Below, piece after piece: positions 8,806-16,835 of a DNA stretch of 64,000 bases (its first letter is position 1; every line of letters starts with the position of its first letter). Origin of the DNA: Bacillus alkalisoli. Its GTDB lineage: Bacteria; Bacillota; Bacilli; Bacillales; Bacillaceae_I. Both the position numbers and the translations under genes were made by a program. The DNA lies in the NCBI RefSeq assembly GCF_002797415.1, contig NZ_KZ454944.1, positions 457,745 to 521,744 on the forward strand. Reading direction: 5' to 3'. The notes beneath the pieces were generated by a model. That model was not told the origin of the DNA. It did no database searches and worked only from the letters and a program-made list of their open reading frames with translations.

Positions 8806-10119
8806 TTATCTAGAAACAATTGCTTCAATCTCTTTATTCGCTCGATCTAAACCTTCTTGAATGTCCACTTGACCTGCTAAAATCTGAGATAAATATAATC
8901 CCCAAGTATCTTCAATCTGGCTCCATCTTTCTGTACGAGGTCGTACAACAGAGTTTTCAAGTGCTTCTAATTGAGCAGGGAAATGACGATACACTTCTAT
9001 TAATTCTGAATCATTATAAACACTTGTTCTAGTTGGTGCTCCACCACCTAGTAAAGCCATCTCTTTTTGTGTTTCTGCACTTGTTACCCAGTTTAAAAAC
9101 TCTACTGCTTCCTCGATGTTTTTAGAAGTACGAGGAATCCCAAGCAGCCAGTTTCCAATCATAGCAGCAGACTCATTTACTTGCATAGGTACAGGAGAAA
9201 ATCCAATTTTCCCAGCTACTTTTGAGCTTTCTTCGTTATCTACTTGAGCTACCCAAGATGGCCAAGCAATGGTCATTGCTACTTGCCCTTGTGTTAACGC
9301 TGTTGCAATTTGGTCACTATCAAATGTTTCTACACCAGTTGGCCCTAAATCTTTCAGTTTCATATACGTTTCCATTGCTTTCACACCAGCTTCAGAATTT
9401 ACTTGCGGCATATTATCTGAATCTAGTACTGTCCCACCGTATGCCCAAAATAATGGAAGGTAGTTTGATACAATTGGATTTCCACGTTGTCCACGTAAAG
9501 CATAGCCATATGTTTCTGGCTCTTCTTTTACAACCATTTCTGCGTACTCTATTACTTCGTCCCAATTAGATGGGGTTGTCATGTTATATTTTTCTAGTAA
9601 ATCTTCACGATAGAAAAACATTTGTACATTTCCAATTAAAGGTAACGCATATAACGAACCAGTGTTATAAGGTTCTTTTCCTAATGCGACTGATTTTGGG
9701 ACAAAATCCGAATCAATTCCGTCTTTGTAATACTCATCTAAATTAGCTAACATACCAGCCCCAGCAAATTCGGGCATCCATGGGTCATCTATCATCACTA
9801 GATCGTGTGCACCGGAGTTATTTCTAACATCTAGAACGACCGTTTCCTTCAAGTTATCATAAGGTAATGCATTGATGTTAACTTTCACTCCAGTTTCTGT
9901 TTCATACTTTTCCACTACTGCTTCCAGTGCATCAGCCATTGCTCCAGCACGTGCGGCGACTGTTAGTTCCACTTTTTTCACTTCTTTACTCCCCGTAGAA
10001 GGTGTTGTGCTAGTCTTTTGAGTAGAGGTTTCTTGACCATTATTTTTTGAGCAACCAGTAAATACTAATAAAAACGCACAGACAATCGATAAAATCATGA
10101 ATATTTTATTCTTCTTCAT
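8806..10119 (-). CDS. Sugar ABC transporter substrate-binding lipoprotein
   Basis: A 437-residue extracellular solute-binding protein (family 1). The start is ATG 10119 after AAAAGGAGCTGG. The signal peptide ends LLVFTGC, a lipobox, followed by a flexible Ser/Thr/Gln linker. The mature part has the usual pattern: LTVAARAG start, DLVMIDDPWMPEFAGAGMLANLDEY, YALPLIGNVQMFFYREDLLEKY, TPSNWDEVIEYAEMV, MTIAWPSWV, and GAPTRTSVY near the end. It delivers a sugar to the two permeases encoded on either side of it. The specificity cannot be read; the GntR and operator context would suit an amino sugar or polyol. Confidence 0.93.
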   Translation of the reverse strand: MKKNKIFMILSIVCAFLLVFTGCSKNNGQETSTQKTSTTPSTGSKEVKKVELTVAARAGAMADALEAVVEKYETETGVKVNINALPYDNLKETVVLDVRNNSGAHDLVMIDDPWMPEFAGAGMLANLDEYYKDGIDSDFVPKSVALGKEPYNTGSLYALPLIGNVQMFFYREDLLEKYNMTTPSNWDEVIEYAEMVVKEEPETYGYALRGQRGNPIVSNYLPLFWAYGGTVLDSDNMPQVNSEAGVKAMETYMKLKDLGPTGVETFDSDQIATALTQGQVAMTIAWPSWVAQVDNEESSKVAGKIGFSPVPMQVNESAAMIGNWLLGIPRTSKNIEEAVEFLNWVTSAETQKEMALLGGGAPTRTSVYNDSELIEVYRHFPAQLEALENSVVRPRTERWSQIEDTWGLYLSQILAGQVDIQEGLDRANKEIEAIVSR

Positions 10120-10137
10120 ATCGTTTCCAGCTCCTTT

Positions 10138-10995
10138 TTATCCTTTTACAGACCCTAAAGTTAACCCTTTAATAAACGTATCTTGCATTAAGTAAACAAA
10201 CAGTACGATTGGAATAACAGACAATATTCCCCCTGCACTCATTGGCCCCCATAAAACGAGGTACTCTGTAATGAGACCTGAAAGAGCAACGGGTACTGTC
10301 GTTAATCCAGGGGACTGAATGAAAATCATCGCGTATAAAAATTCGTTCCAAGCTGTAATAAATGTAAAAATCGCAGTTGCTCCAATGCCAGGAATAACGA
10401 GTGGTAAAACAACTTTTCGAAAGCTTTGGAATGGCGTTGCTCCATCAATCATTGCACTTTCTTCAATTTCTTTAGGTACTTCATTAAAAAAGCCTATCAA
10501 TAACCAAATGGCAAAAGGTAAATTAAAGGCAATGTAAGCTAAGATTAGGGCAACTCTCGTATTTAATAGATCAAAACTTCCCATCATCGCATAAAGTGGG
10601 ATAACAAAGGTGACTGGTGGAAAGATTCTCGTTAAAAGTATCCACACTAACATGCTATGGCGCCCGATAAATTGATAACGCGATAAACTATAAGCAGCCA
10701 ACGCCCCTATGAAAACAGCAATAGTCGTTGAAACAGTTGCGACGATAAAACTATTCCACAGCACCTTGTGAAAGCCTAAATCAACAAACAAAGAGATGTA
10801 ATTTTCAAACGTTATACTTTTTGGAAAAAAAGTTGGTGTAGCTGAAAACTGCTCTACTCTATTTTTAAAGGAATTATTGGCCATCCAATACACAGGGAAA
10901 ATAGTCCAAATGACGATTAGCAAAGCAATTGCATAGCGAATCGTTAATTTTATTCGCTTTATATTTTTCAGTCGTTTTTGTTCTTTAACACTCAT
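10138..10995 (-). CDS. Sugar ABC transporter permease (MalG type)
   Basis: A 285-residue, six-helix permease with the EAA motif EEIEESAMIDGATPFQSFRKVVLPLVIPG. It pairs with the MalF-type subunit encoded at 7872 to form the channel. Its start ATG 10995 overlaps the end of the phosphatase-like gene by 11 bp, so translation is probably coupled. The gene order permease, binding protein, permease is unusual, because the binding protein is more often first. Confidence 0.92.
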   Translation of the reverse strand: MSVKEQKRLKNIKRIKLTIRYAIALLIVIWTIFPVYWMANNSFKNRVEQFSATPTFFPKSITFENYISLFVDLGFHKVLWNSFIVATVSTTIAVFIGALAAYSLSRYQFIGRHSMLVWILLTRIFPPVTFVIPLYAMMGSFDLLNTRVALILAYIAFNLPFAIWLLIGFFNEVPKEIEESAMIDGATPFQSFRKVVLPLVIPGIGATAIFTFITAWNEFLYAMIFIQSPGLTTVPVALSGLITEYLVLWGPMSAGGILSVIPIVLFVYLMQDTFIKGLTLGSVKG

Positions 10996-11848
10996 GTGTG
11001 GAACCTACTTTCATCTTTCCAGCTGTCTGAATCGTTTTGTTCAGCACCGAAACAACTGGAACGTGAATGTGCCCATTAGAAGCAATAATCCAATCAGAAT
11101 GAAGGTTAATTTCCTTTCGTAAGCTCAAGTCGGAAAAATGTCCACCTGCTTCTTTTACAAGTAATAAACCAGCAGCAATATCCCATGGGGCAAGCCCGTA
11201 ATGCCAAAAGCAATCAATTTCACCAGTTGCAACGGAGGCTAAATCGAGACAGGAAGAACCTGTAATTCGTAAACCTTGTGCATTTCCGATAAAAGATGAA
11301 ACTGTATGTAAAATAGTAGAGTCTGGGACCCATTGCTTAGCGGAAAAGCCAAAGGCGATAAGGGACTGATTTAAATTTTGTAAAGCGGAAACTTGTAATT
11401 TCTCATCGTTTCGGTATGCACCATTACCAGCTTTCGCGTGGTACAATTGCCCATTCATTACATCTAAAACAAATCCAAGTACTACTTCATTTCCTTTACA
11501 TAGAGCAATGGAAATAGAGAATCTTGGAAAGCCATGAATAAAGTTCATCGTTCCATCTAAAGGATCAATTACCCATACGAAACGATCTGTTTCTAACACC
11601 GTATTAGGATTCGTTTCTTCTGTTAAAAAGGAACAGTTAGGCGTTAAATGAGATAGTTGTTGGATTAAGAAAAGTTCTATTTCTCTATCCACTTCTGTTA
11701 CTAAATCGACTTCATTAATTTTGTACTTGTATGAGTGAAGCTTGGATACTTTGTTTTTCGCTATATCACCTGCCTTATAAATTAATTTATTTACTTGTTG
11801 ATAGATGTCATCTAGACCACCATCTTGTAAAACACTCAATAAGTTCAC
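10985..11848 (-). CDS. Inositol-monophosphatase family enzyme
   Basis: This 287-residue protein carries the Mg-binding signatures of the family: EETN (near residue 78), WVIDPLDGTMNFIHG, and WDIAAGLLLVKEAGG near the end. Members remove phosphate from inositol-1-phosphate, related sugar phosphates or 3'-phosphoadenosine compounds. As first gene of a sugar-uptake operon it may process the imported substrate, which would suit a phosphorylated polyol or glycerophospho-sugar; that is inference. The GTG at 11848 is part of the best ribosome binding site (GAGGTG), so TTG 11839 may be the true start. Confidence 0.88.
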   Translation of the reverse strand: MNLLSVLQDGGLDDIYQQVNKLIYKAGDIAKNKVSKLHSYKYKINEVDLVTEVDREIELFLIQQLSHLTPNCSFLTEETNPNTVLETDRFVWVIDPLDGTMNFIHGFPRFSISIALCKGNEVVLGFVLDVMNGQLYHAKAGNGAYRNDEKLQVSALQNLNQSLIAFGFSAKQWVPDSTILHTVSSFIGNAQGLRITGSSCLDLASVATGEIDCFWHYGLAPWDIAAGLLLVKEAGGHFSDLSLRKEINLHSDWIIASNGHIHVPVVSVLNKTIQTAGKMKVGSTHEC

Positions 11849-11907
11849 CTCATGACTTGGTTTTTATCAGTTGTTAGGAGTAGGTGAGTGGGCTTGGATT
11901 TGGTAAG

Positions 11908-11921
11908 AGGTATAGACCACT
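11908..11921 (-). promoter_or_regulatory. Candidate GntR/HutC-type operator before the sugar operon
   Basis: AGGTATAGACCACT resembles, from memory, the dyad bound by NagR/DasR-type HutC regulators (T-GGTnTAGACC-A). It lies about 60-70 bp upstream of the first structural gene, and a GntR/UTRA regulator is encoded next door. The rest of 11849-12028 shows no other gene. Confidence 0.5.
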
Positions 11922-12023
11922 TCTACAAACTTATAGTAACAAGTTTATATTAAAGCTGGGTAAATATAGTATTAATATTCTGTAAAGTTGGAAAGTTTTT
12001 TTGAATGGGTGAGGATGTGTGAG

Positions 12024-12062
12024 GCATAAAAAAAGTAGAGGAATAGTATTTTCCTCTACCTG
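12024..12062 (-). terminator. Rho-independent terminator of the GntR gene
   Basis: Read on the minus strand, AGGTAGAGGAA pairs with TTCCTCTACT across a short loop and is followed by seven T. It lies just after the regulator's stop and separates it from the sugar operon transcribed in the same direction. Confidence 0.85.
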
Positions 12063-12070
12063 TTGAATGG

Positions 12071-12784
12071 TTATCTTAATCTTCTAATCATGAATGTAAA
12101 AACATCATTTCGGAAATAGTCATACGAATAAAGAATAGGAACATTATTGTTATCATAATGAAGTTGTTTCATTAATAATACAGTTGTTTCAGGGTGTATT
12201 AAAAGCTTCTGGCAGTTTCGGTCCGTATGTAATGGGACCACTAGTTCTGAATCTGCCTTAGTTATGATTAAGCCACAAGCGTGTTCAAGATACTGAAAAA
12301 GTGACCCAACGGATTCACTCTCTAATATCTCTTCTTTTACAAGGTCCTTCCGTAAAATATTTTGGGAGAATACAACAGGTTCGTCATTTGCGGTACGGAT
12401 TCGTTTATGCACGATGACAGGTGTACCTTCTTCTAGCAGTAAAGCTTCGGCCCATTCCGCTTGACAAGGTTCTACACGTATCGATTCCCTCTGTTCTCCT
12501 TCTGTTAAACCAGCAGATTGTATCATCGTTGTCACACTACCTAATTTCTCTAAGCTGTTCGCTATTTTAGGTAAAGGGTTAACAACAAAAGTACCTGCTC
12601 CATGTTTAACGACTAACTTATCTTCTTGTTCTAACAATTTAACAGCACTACGAAACGTTTCCCGACTGACTTCAAATCTTTTCGCCATTTCTTTCTCAGA
12701 AGGAAGCCGCTCCCCGACTTTAAAGACTCCTTGCTGAATTAACGTATCTAACTGTTCCTTTATCTTCACATAGCTCGGTTTCAT
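12071..12784 (-). CDS. GntR-family transcriptional regulator with UTRA domain (HutC subfamily)
   Basis: The start is ATG 12784, with GAGGAG ten bases upstream; a TTG at 12790 is less well placed. The product is about 237 residues. The N-terminal winged helix has the GntR signature (LPSEKEMAKRFEVSRETFRSAVKLLEQED, then GAGTFV). The C-terminal UTRA ligand domain follows, with the pattern EGTPVIVHKRIRTANDEPVVFSQN and the closing PILYSYDYFRNDVFTFMIRR. Such proteins sense a sugar or phospho-sugar and repress transport genes. Its own promoter carries a pair of identical-length dyads, pointing to autoregulation, and the adjoining sugar operon is the obvious target. Confidence 0.92.
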   Translation of the reverse strand: MKPSYVKIKEQLDTLIQQGVFKVGERLPSEKEMAKRFEVSRETFRSAVKLLEQEDKLVVKHGAGTFVVNPLPKIANSLEKLGSVTTMIQSAGLTEGEQRESIRVEPCQAEWAEALLLEEGTPVIVHKRIRTANDEPVVFSQNILRKDLVKEEILESESVGSLFQYLEHACGLIITKADSELVVPLHTDRNCQKLLIHPETTVLLMKQLHYDNNNVPILYSYDYFRNDVFTFMIRRLR

Positions 12785-12800
12785 AATCAAAGAACTCCTC

Positions 12801-12850
12801 TAGACATCTAGTGATATATATATGGTACAAACTTTTAATGTAGAAGTCTA
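12801..12850 (-). promoter_or_regulatory. Paired TAGA-NN-TCTA dyads upstream of the GntR gene
   Basis: TAGACATCTA at 12801-12810 and TAGAAGTCTA at 12841-12850 are both palindromes and both are followed by GTG. They are exactly 40 bp apart, about four helical turns, on one DNA face. A dimeric regulator looping between them around the promoter is plausible. Confidence 0.55.
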
Positions 12851-12855
12851 GTGTG

Positions 12856-12914
12856 AAACGGGGACGGGGTTAAAATTCTCATCATTAAATGAGAATTTTA
12901 ACCCCGTCCCCGTT
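12856..12914. repeat. Palindrome of the GGGACGGGGTT family, near-perfect copy
   Basis: ACGGGGACGGGGTTAAAATT is mirrored, after a loop around CATTAA, by its complement ending CCCGTCCCCGTT; the stem includes the inner CTCAT/ATGAG pairs common to the family. It sits between the GntR promoter and a gene remnant and could terminate in both directions. Confidence 0.85.
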
Positions 12915-12919
12915 TTCCT

Positions 12920-13141
12920 TTCAGCGGATTTCAAGAATTTTGACTCTTTGCAAGGGAAAGTTGTACTGTCAAAGCCATCACGTACCTATGCCTTCTATTC
13001 TTCAGTTCATATTGAAGCTAATAAAAAGGGAGCAGTTGCGGCTATCGTCATACCACCTTCTAGTGTTGATGATTATGCTTCCTTATACTTTAGTCCTTTT
13101 TCCATTCTAGCCGTAACCACAGAACAGAAAAAGGAAATTTA
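12920..13141 (+). pseudogene. Remnant of a protease-associated (PA) domain gene
   Basis: An uninterrupted frame reads SLQGKVVLSKPSRTYAFYSS, then EANKKGAVAAIVIPP and SILAVTTEQKKE before TAG. This matches the PA domain found in secreted subtilases and M28 aminopeptidases (GKVVL, K-x-A-x-KGAVAAII, then a final beta strand). There is no start codon with a ribosome binding site, no catalytic domain, and the frame begins straight after a dispersed palindrome. It is therefore a leftover fragment. The stretch 13142-13404 holds no gene apart from the DegV promoter region. Confidence 0.6.
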
Positions 13142-13404
13142 GCAAAGTGGTACTTCCAACTTTTTTAACAACCGGTGCGATTGTGTCGACTTTGAGTGGA
13201 ACTTTCGTTTCTGTGTGCTTTGTCATGTGGAATTTAATTATAAAAAAGGATTATAGTCCTAAATTCTACCTGTAAACATGACATTTGTCATACTACTCCA
13301 ATGACACTTATGTCTTATCATCTTGTTATATTTTTCATATGATAGGCTAAGACTCTAATTGTAGAATTTTTTTAAGGGTTGATAAACCACTTTGGAGGTA
13401 ACGA

Positions 13405-14268
13405 ATGATAAAAATAATGGCGGATTCAACTTGTGATTTATCCAATGAAATGTTGAATTTATATGATATAAGCTTGGCACCACTTACGATAACAATTGAT
13501 GGAAAAACATATAAAGATAGAGTAGACATAGAACCAGATTATTTTTACAGTATTTTAAAATCCTTGTCGAAGTTCCCAACTACTGCGATGCCGAGTCCAG
13601 AAGAATATACGAAGATTTTTCATGACGCAATTCAATCGGGGCAAAATGAAATTCTATGTATTTCGATGTCGAGCGGGACAAGCGGGAGCTACCAATCAGC
13701 GGTTATCGCAAAAGATATGTTTTTGGAGGAAAATCCGAATTCCACAGTGAAAATTCATATCGTTGATTCCAAGTGCATGAGCCACGGAAGCGGTTGGTTA
13801 GTGATGAAAAGTGCACAAATGCGTGAACAAGGCGCAAGCTTTGAAGAGATTGTAGCCTTTAATGAAAAATATAAAACAAAAGTTAAACACTTTTTATCCG
13901 TAGATGATTTAAACCATCTAATCAAAAGTGGAAGACTTTCTAATGCATCTGCATTTATTGGTAAGGTATTAATGCTAAAGCCGATCATGTCGATGAAACA
14001 AGGTAAAGGGGCCATAGTTGGAAAAGAAAGAGGCCGGAAAAAAGTATTGAAACATTACGTCAACGAATTTATTGCAAGAAACGACGAGAAAATGACTGAT
14101 TTTATTATTATTGGTTACACAAATAATAGTAAAATAGCGGAAGACTTAAGAGACAAGCTACTACAAGAAACAAATTTCTCAGGAGACATCCACCTAATGC
14201 AAATGGGTGTATCCGTAGGAACACACGTAGGATTAGGCGCGGTTTCGATGTTTTTTGTGGAGAAATAA
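13405..14268 (+). CDS. DegV family (fatty-acid-binding) protein
   Basis: A 287-residue, full-length DegV protein starting at ATG 13405 after TTGGAGGTAACG. Family marks are MADSTCDLS at the N-terminus, PTTAMPSPEEY, SSGTSGSYQSA, VDSKCMSHGSGWLV, LNHLIKSGRLS and the C-terminal GTHVGLGAVSMFF. DegV/FakB proteins bind a fatty acid and present it to a fatty-acid kinase. It stands alone with its own upstream region and ends at a REP-like palindrome. The physiological ligand is not visible from sequence. Confidence 0.93.
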   Translation: MIKIMADSTCDLSNEMLNLYDISLAPLTITIDGKTYKDRVDIEPDYFYSILKSLSKFPTTAMPSPEEYTKIFHDAIQSGQNEILCISMSSGTSGSYQSAVIAKDMFLEENPNSTVKIHIVDSKCMSHGSGWLVMKSAQMREQGASFEEIVAFNEKYKTKVKHFLSVDDLNHLIKSGRLSNASAFIGKVLMLKPIMSMKQGKGAIVGKERGRKKVLKHYVNEFIARNDEKMTDFIIIGYTNNSKIAEDLRDKLLQETNFSGDIHLMQMGVSVGTHVGLGAVSMFFVEK

Positions 14269-14280
14269 TTTTTGCACTGT

Positions 14281-14327
14281 GGGGACAGACACCTCGACGC
14301 ATAAAATGCATCGAGATTTCTGTCTCT
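14281..14327. repeat. REP-like palindrome after degV
   Basis: GGGGACAGACACCTCGACGC and the partner ending TTTCTGTCTC enclose ATAAAATGCAT. It is followed by GCGCTTTTTTTT, so this copy probably acts as the DegV terminator. Confidence 0.8.
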
Positions 14328-14482
14328 TTTGCGCTTTTTTTTAAAAATTAAAAGGAATCATTTACAGATAGTAGAATAAATACAGGAGTAAACCGTGGGG
14401 ACAGACCAACATGAATTTAAAATTCACCACTCAAAATGAAAATGGTTGATTAGCCTTGTTTCCTTTGTGGCGATGATAGAGA

Positions 14483-14617
14483 TAGCCGAGTGTTAAGGCC
14501 GGGTGTCAGTGATGCTAATAGCTCGAGGGACAGACGGGTCTTATAGACTTAGTGCACCACGGATTGTTGCCATGAGCACGCAGGGTAGATTGCACGAACA
14601 GTCTTGAAGCTCGGCTA
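14483..14617 (+). ncRNA. Candidate bridge RNA of the IS110-family element
   Basis: TAGCCGAG at 14483-14490 is exactly complementary to CTCGGCTA at 14610-14617, closing a 135-nt segment upstream of the transposase. Inside, GGGACAGAC at 14527-14535 equals the left side of the interrupted target (14398-14406), and CAGGGTAGA at 14581-14589 equals the element's right end plus the shared GA (15967-15975). AGTG at 14551-14554 is complementary to the right side of the target (CACT). This is the arrangement expected of left target guide, right target guide and left donor guide. GTGCA/TGCAC (14552-14556, 14591-14595) may form an inner stem. I cannot place the right donor guide with confidence. Confidence 0.75.
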
Positions 14618-14648
14618 CCACTACTTATTGCCGAAGGAGGCATTTATT

Positions 14649-15866
14649 ATGGAAGTCATTCATCCCCGTGTATGTGGACTTGATGTTCACAAGAATAGTA
14701 TTACAGCTTGTATTATTATCAAGCGCAAGAAAGAGATTCGTACCTTTGGTACGATGACAGATGATCTTTTAGAATTACTTGATTGGATACAAGAGAACCA
14801 GTGTCCAATTGTTGCGATGGAAAGCACCGGAGTTTATTGGAAGCCCATATACAACCTACTCGAAGTCTCAGACATTGAAGCACTAGTTGTTAACGCTCAA
14901 CATATTAAGAATGTACCTGGAAGAAAGTCCGATGTTCGTGATGCACAATGGATTGCTCAATTACTTCAACATGGACTGATTAATGGTAGTTTTATTCCTA
15001 ACAGAGAACAGCGCGAATTAAGAGAGCTTGTTAGATATCGTAGAAGTTTAATAGAAGAAACTGCTCGTGAATCTAATAGAATCCAAAAAGTATTAGAAGG
15101 TGCTAATATTAAGCTTGGGTCTGTTGCTTCAAATGTTCTTGGTGTCTCTGGAAGAAAGATGTTACGTGCTTTAATAGAAGGGAATTTGAATCCAGAAATA
15201 TTGGCAGAAATGTCTTTAGGTGCACTTAGAAAGAAGATTCCTGCTTTACAAAAAGCTTTAAAGGGGCTAGTTGGAACTCATCAACAATTTTTATTAGCTA
15301 GACAACTTGACCATGTCGAATACTTGGAGAAACAGATCGAGTTTATCGATAAAGAATTGGCTGAAAGACTTAGCCCTTCATCAGAAGAGATTAATTTGGT
15401 TATGTCAATTCCGGGTATCGGTAAGAGAACTGCAGAACAGATTCTAGCTGAAGTTGGAACGGACATGAGTCGCTTTAATAGTGATAATCATTTAGCTTCC
15501 TGGGCTGGAATGGTTCCTGGAGAAAACGAAAGTGCTGGTAAAAAAAAAAGCGCGCGCACACGTAAGGGAAATAAGTACCTAAGGAGTGCTTTAGTAGAAG
15601 CAGCTAAAACTGTTGGTCGTTCTAAAAACTTTTTTGGAGCTAAGTACAGGAGGATTAAGGCTCGTAGAGGCGGAAATATTGCTTCAGTAGCTATAGGACG
15701 CTGTATTTTAATAGCTGTTTATCATATTCTGATAACTAAAAAGCCATTTCAAGATCTTGGTGAAGACTACCATTTAAATCGCAAGAAAGATCAAGAAGTC
15801 AAACGTGCCATTAAAAGAATTGAAAAGCTGGGTTATTCTGTAGAAATATCAGAACTACCAGCCTAA
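14649..15866 (+). CDS. IS110-family transposase (DEDD recombinase)
   Basis: The start is ATG 14649 after GAAGGAGG; the 405-residue protein is full length and intact. The N-terminal RuvC-like DEDD domain shows GLDVHK, MESTGVYWKP and GRKSDVRDAQWIA. A coiled region follows. The C-terminal Tnp20 domain has MSIPGIGKRTAEQILAEVG and the serine region WAGMVPGENESAGKKKSARTR with KGNKYLRSALVEAA. The enzyme carries out cut-out/circle and insertion reactions guided by the element's bridge RNA. The intact frame and clean junctions suggest a recent insertion. Confidence 0.95.
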   Translation: MEVIHPRVCGLDVHKNSITACIIIKRKKEIRTFGTMTDDLLELLDWIQENQCPIVAMESTGVYWKPIYNLLEVSDIEALVVNAQHIKNVPGRKSDVRDAQWIAQLLQHGLINGSFIPNREQRELRELVRYRRSLIEETARESNRIQKVLEGANIKLGSVASNVLGVSGRKMLRALIEGNLNPEILAEMSLGALRKKIPALQKALKGLVGTHQQFLLARQLDHVEYLEKQIEFIDKELAERLSPSSEEINLVMSIPGIGKRTAEQILAEVGTDMSRFNSDNHLASWAGMVPGENESAGKKKSARTRKGNKYLRSALVEAAKTVGRSKNFFGAKYRRIKARRGGNIASVAIGRCILIAVYHILITKKPFQDLGEDYHLNRKKDQEVKRAIKRIEKLGYSVEISELPA

Positions 15867-15973
15867 TTTCGGTTTTAATATTATACTTTAATTTAAAGGT
15901 CATCCTTTTTTTAAAAAAGGATTTAAGACCTCTTCTTTAGTATGGCTTTCTATCGGAATTTATTTTCAGGGTA

Positions 15974-16024
15974 GACACTTCGGCGCATTGACACACTATG
16001 CATGCATCAAAGTGTCTGTCCCCA
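15974..16024. repeat. Right part of the REP-like palindrome split by the IS
   Basis: GACACTTCGGCGCATTG through CATGCATCAAAGTGTCTGTC; the missing left arm (GGGGACA) is at 14397-14403 on the far side of the insertion. The palindrome lies 36 bp before the RAYT start. Confidence 0.85.
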
Positions 16025-16060
16025 CAATGCACAAAAATTTTACATGAGGTGAGGATTTCT

Positions 16061-16831
16061 ATGCCTAGAGCACCGCGTAAGAGAAGTACTACTGGTATTT
16101 ATCATGTCATGATTAGAGGCGTTAATCGGCAAATCATCTTTGAAGATAGGGAGGATAAGAAGAAATTTCTTACTACGTTAAAAAAGGTAAAAGATCTATC
16201 TGACTGTAAACTTTTTGCCTATTGCCTAATGGACAACCACGTACATTTGCTACTGAAAGAATCTCCTGAAATGAGCGTATCAGACATAATGAAGCGTACA
16301 TCTTCGAGATATGTTGTTTGGTATAACCGAAAATATGAACGGTATGGCCACCTTTTCCAGAATCGTTTTAAAAGTGAGAATGTCGAAACCGTTGATTACT
16401 TCCGAACCGTTCTACGTTATATTCACCAAAATCCTTTGAAAGCCGGGCACGTAACTAATGTCTTTGAAAGTAAATGGACAAGCTTGCCAGAATATCTTTC
16501 CACTTCTTACATCATCGATACAAAACCCGTATTGAAACTATTTGAAAACAACTCTACTAATAATTCTTCTATCCAAAACTTTAAAATTTTCATGAGTGAA
16601 CAAAGCGAGGAAGAATGCCTTGATTTAGAAACGAAAGCGTCTGATGAGGAAGTGAAGATGTTTTTAACGATGAAACTGGGGATCAAAACTAGTAGCCAAC
16701 TTCAGCAAATGAACAGAAACTCTCGAGACGATGTGCTTAAGCAACTAAAAAAATTGAAAGGCGTCTCTAACGGCCAACTCGCACGAATTACAGGAATATC
16801 CAAAAACATTATCCAACGAGCCGGAAAATGA
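16061..16831 (+). CDS. REP-associated tyrosine transposase (RAYT, Y1 HUH family)
   Basis: The start is ATG 16061 after GAGGTGAGG; the product has 256 residues. The HUH nuclease core is visible: RKRSTTGIYHVMIRGVNRQ at the start, FAYCLMDNHVHLLLK with the HxH metal ligands, YERYGHLFQNRFKSE, and the catalytic-Tyr helix RTVLRYIHQNPLKAGHV. A C-terminal helical extension ends in a helix-turn-helix-like GVSNGQLARITGISKNIIQRAG. RAYTs bind and nick REP palindromes, and this gene lies between two of them (the split copy upstream and 16836-16884 downstream). It is the natural candidate for the enzyme that spread the palindromes in this window. Confidence 0.93.
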   Translation: MPRAPRKRSTTGIYHVMIRGVNRQIIFEDREDKKKFLTTLKKVKDLSDCKLFAYCLMDNHVHLLLKESPEMSVSDIMKRTSSRYVVWYNRKYERYGHLFQNRFKSENVETVDYFRTVLRYIHQNPLKAGHVTNVFESKWTSLPEYLSTSYIIDTKPVLKLFENNSTNNSSIQNFKIFMSEQSEEECLDLETKASDEEVKMFLTMKLGIKTSSQLQQMNRNSRDDVLKQLKKLKGVSNGQLARITGISKNIIQRAGK

Positions 16832-16835
16832 ATTA

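Larger units (their letters stand above)
14404..15973 (+). mobile_element. IS110-family insertion sequence inside a REP-like palindrome
   Basis: Removing 14404-15973 joins GGGGACA to GACACTTCGGCGC and restores a palindrome whose arms GGGGACAGACACTT and AAGTGTCTGTCCCC match perfectly (right arm at 16011-16024). The shared bases GAC flank both sides (14404-14406 and 15974-15976), so the boundaries are uncertain by up to three bases. The element is about 1,570 bp with no terminal inverted repeats, a long upstream non-coding end (about 245 bp) and a short downstream end (about 107 bp), the layout of the IS110 group. Insertion into REP sequences is known for relatives such as IS621. Confidence 0.85.

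Noticed and set aside
12889-13110. Small frame reading MRILTPSPFSFQ across the palindrome at 12856-12914
   Set aside because: It starts inside the repeat and runs in a different frame from the PA-domain remnant; the TPSPF-type peptide is simply the palindrome translated, seen at several repeats.
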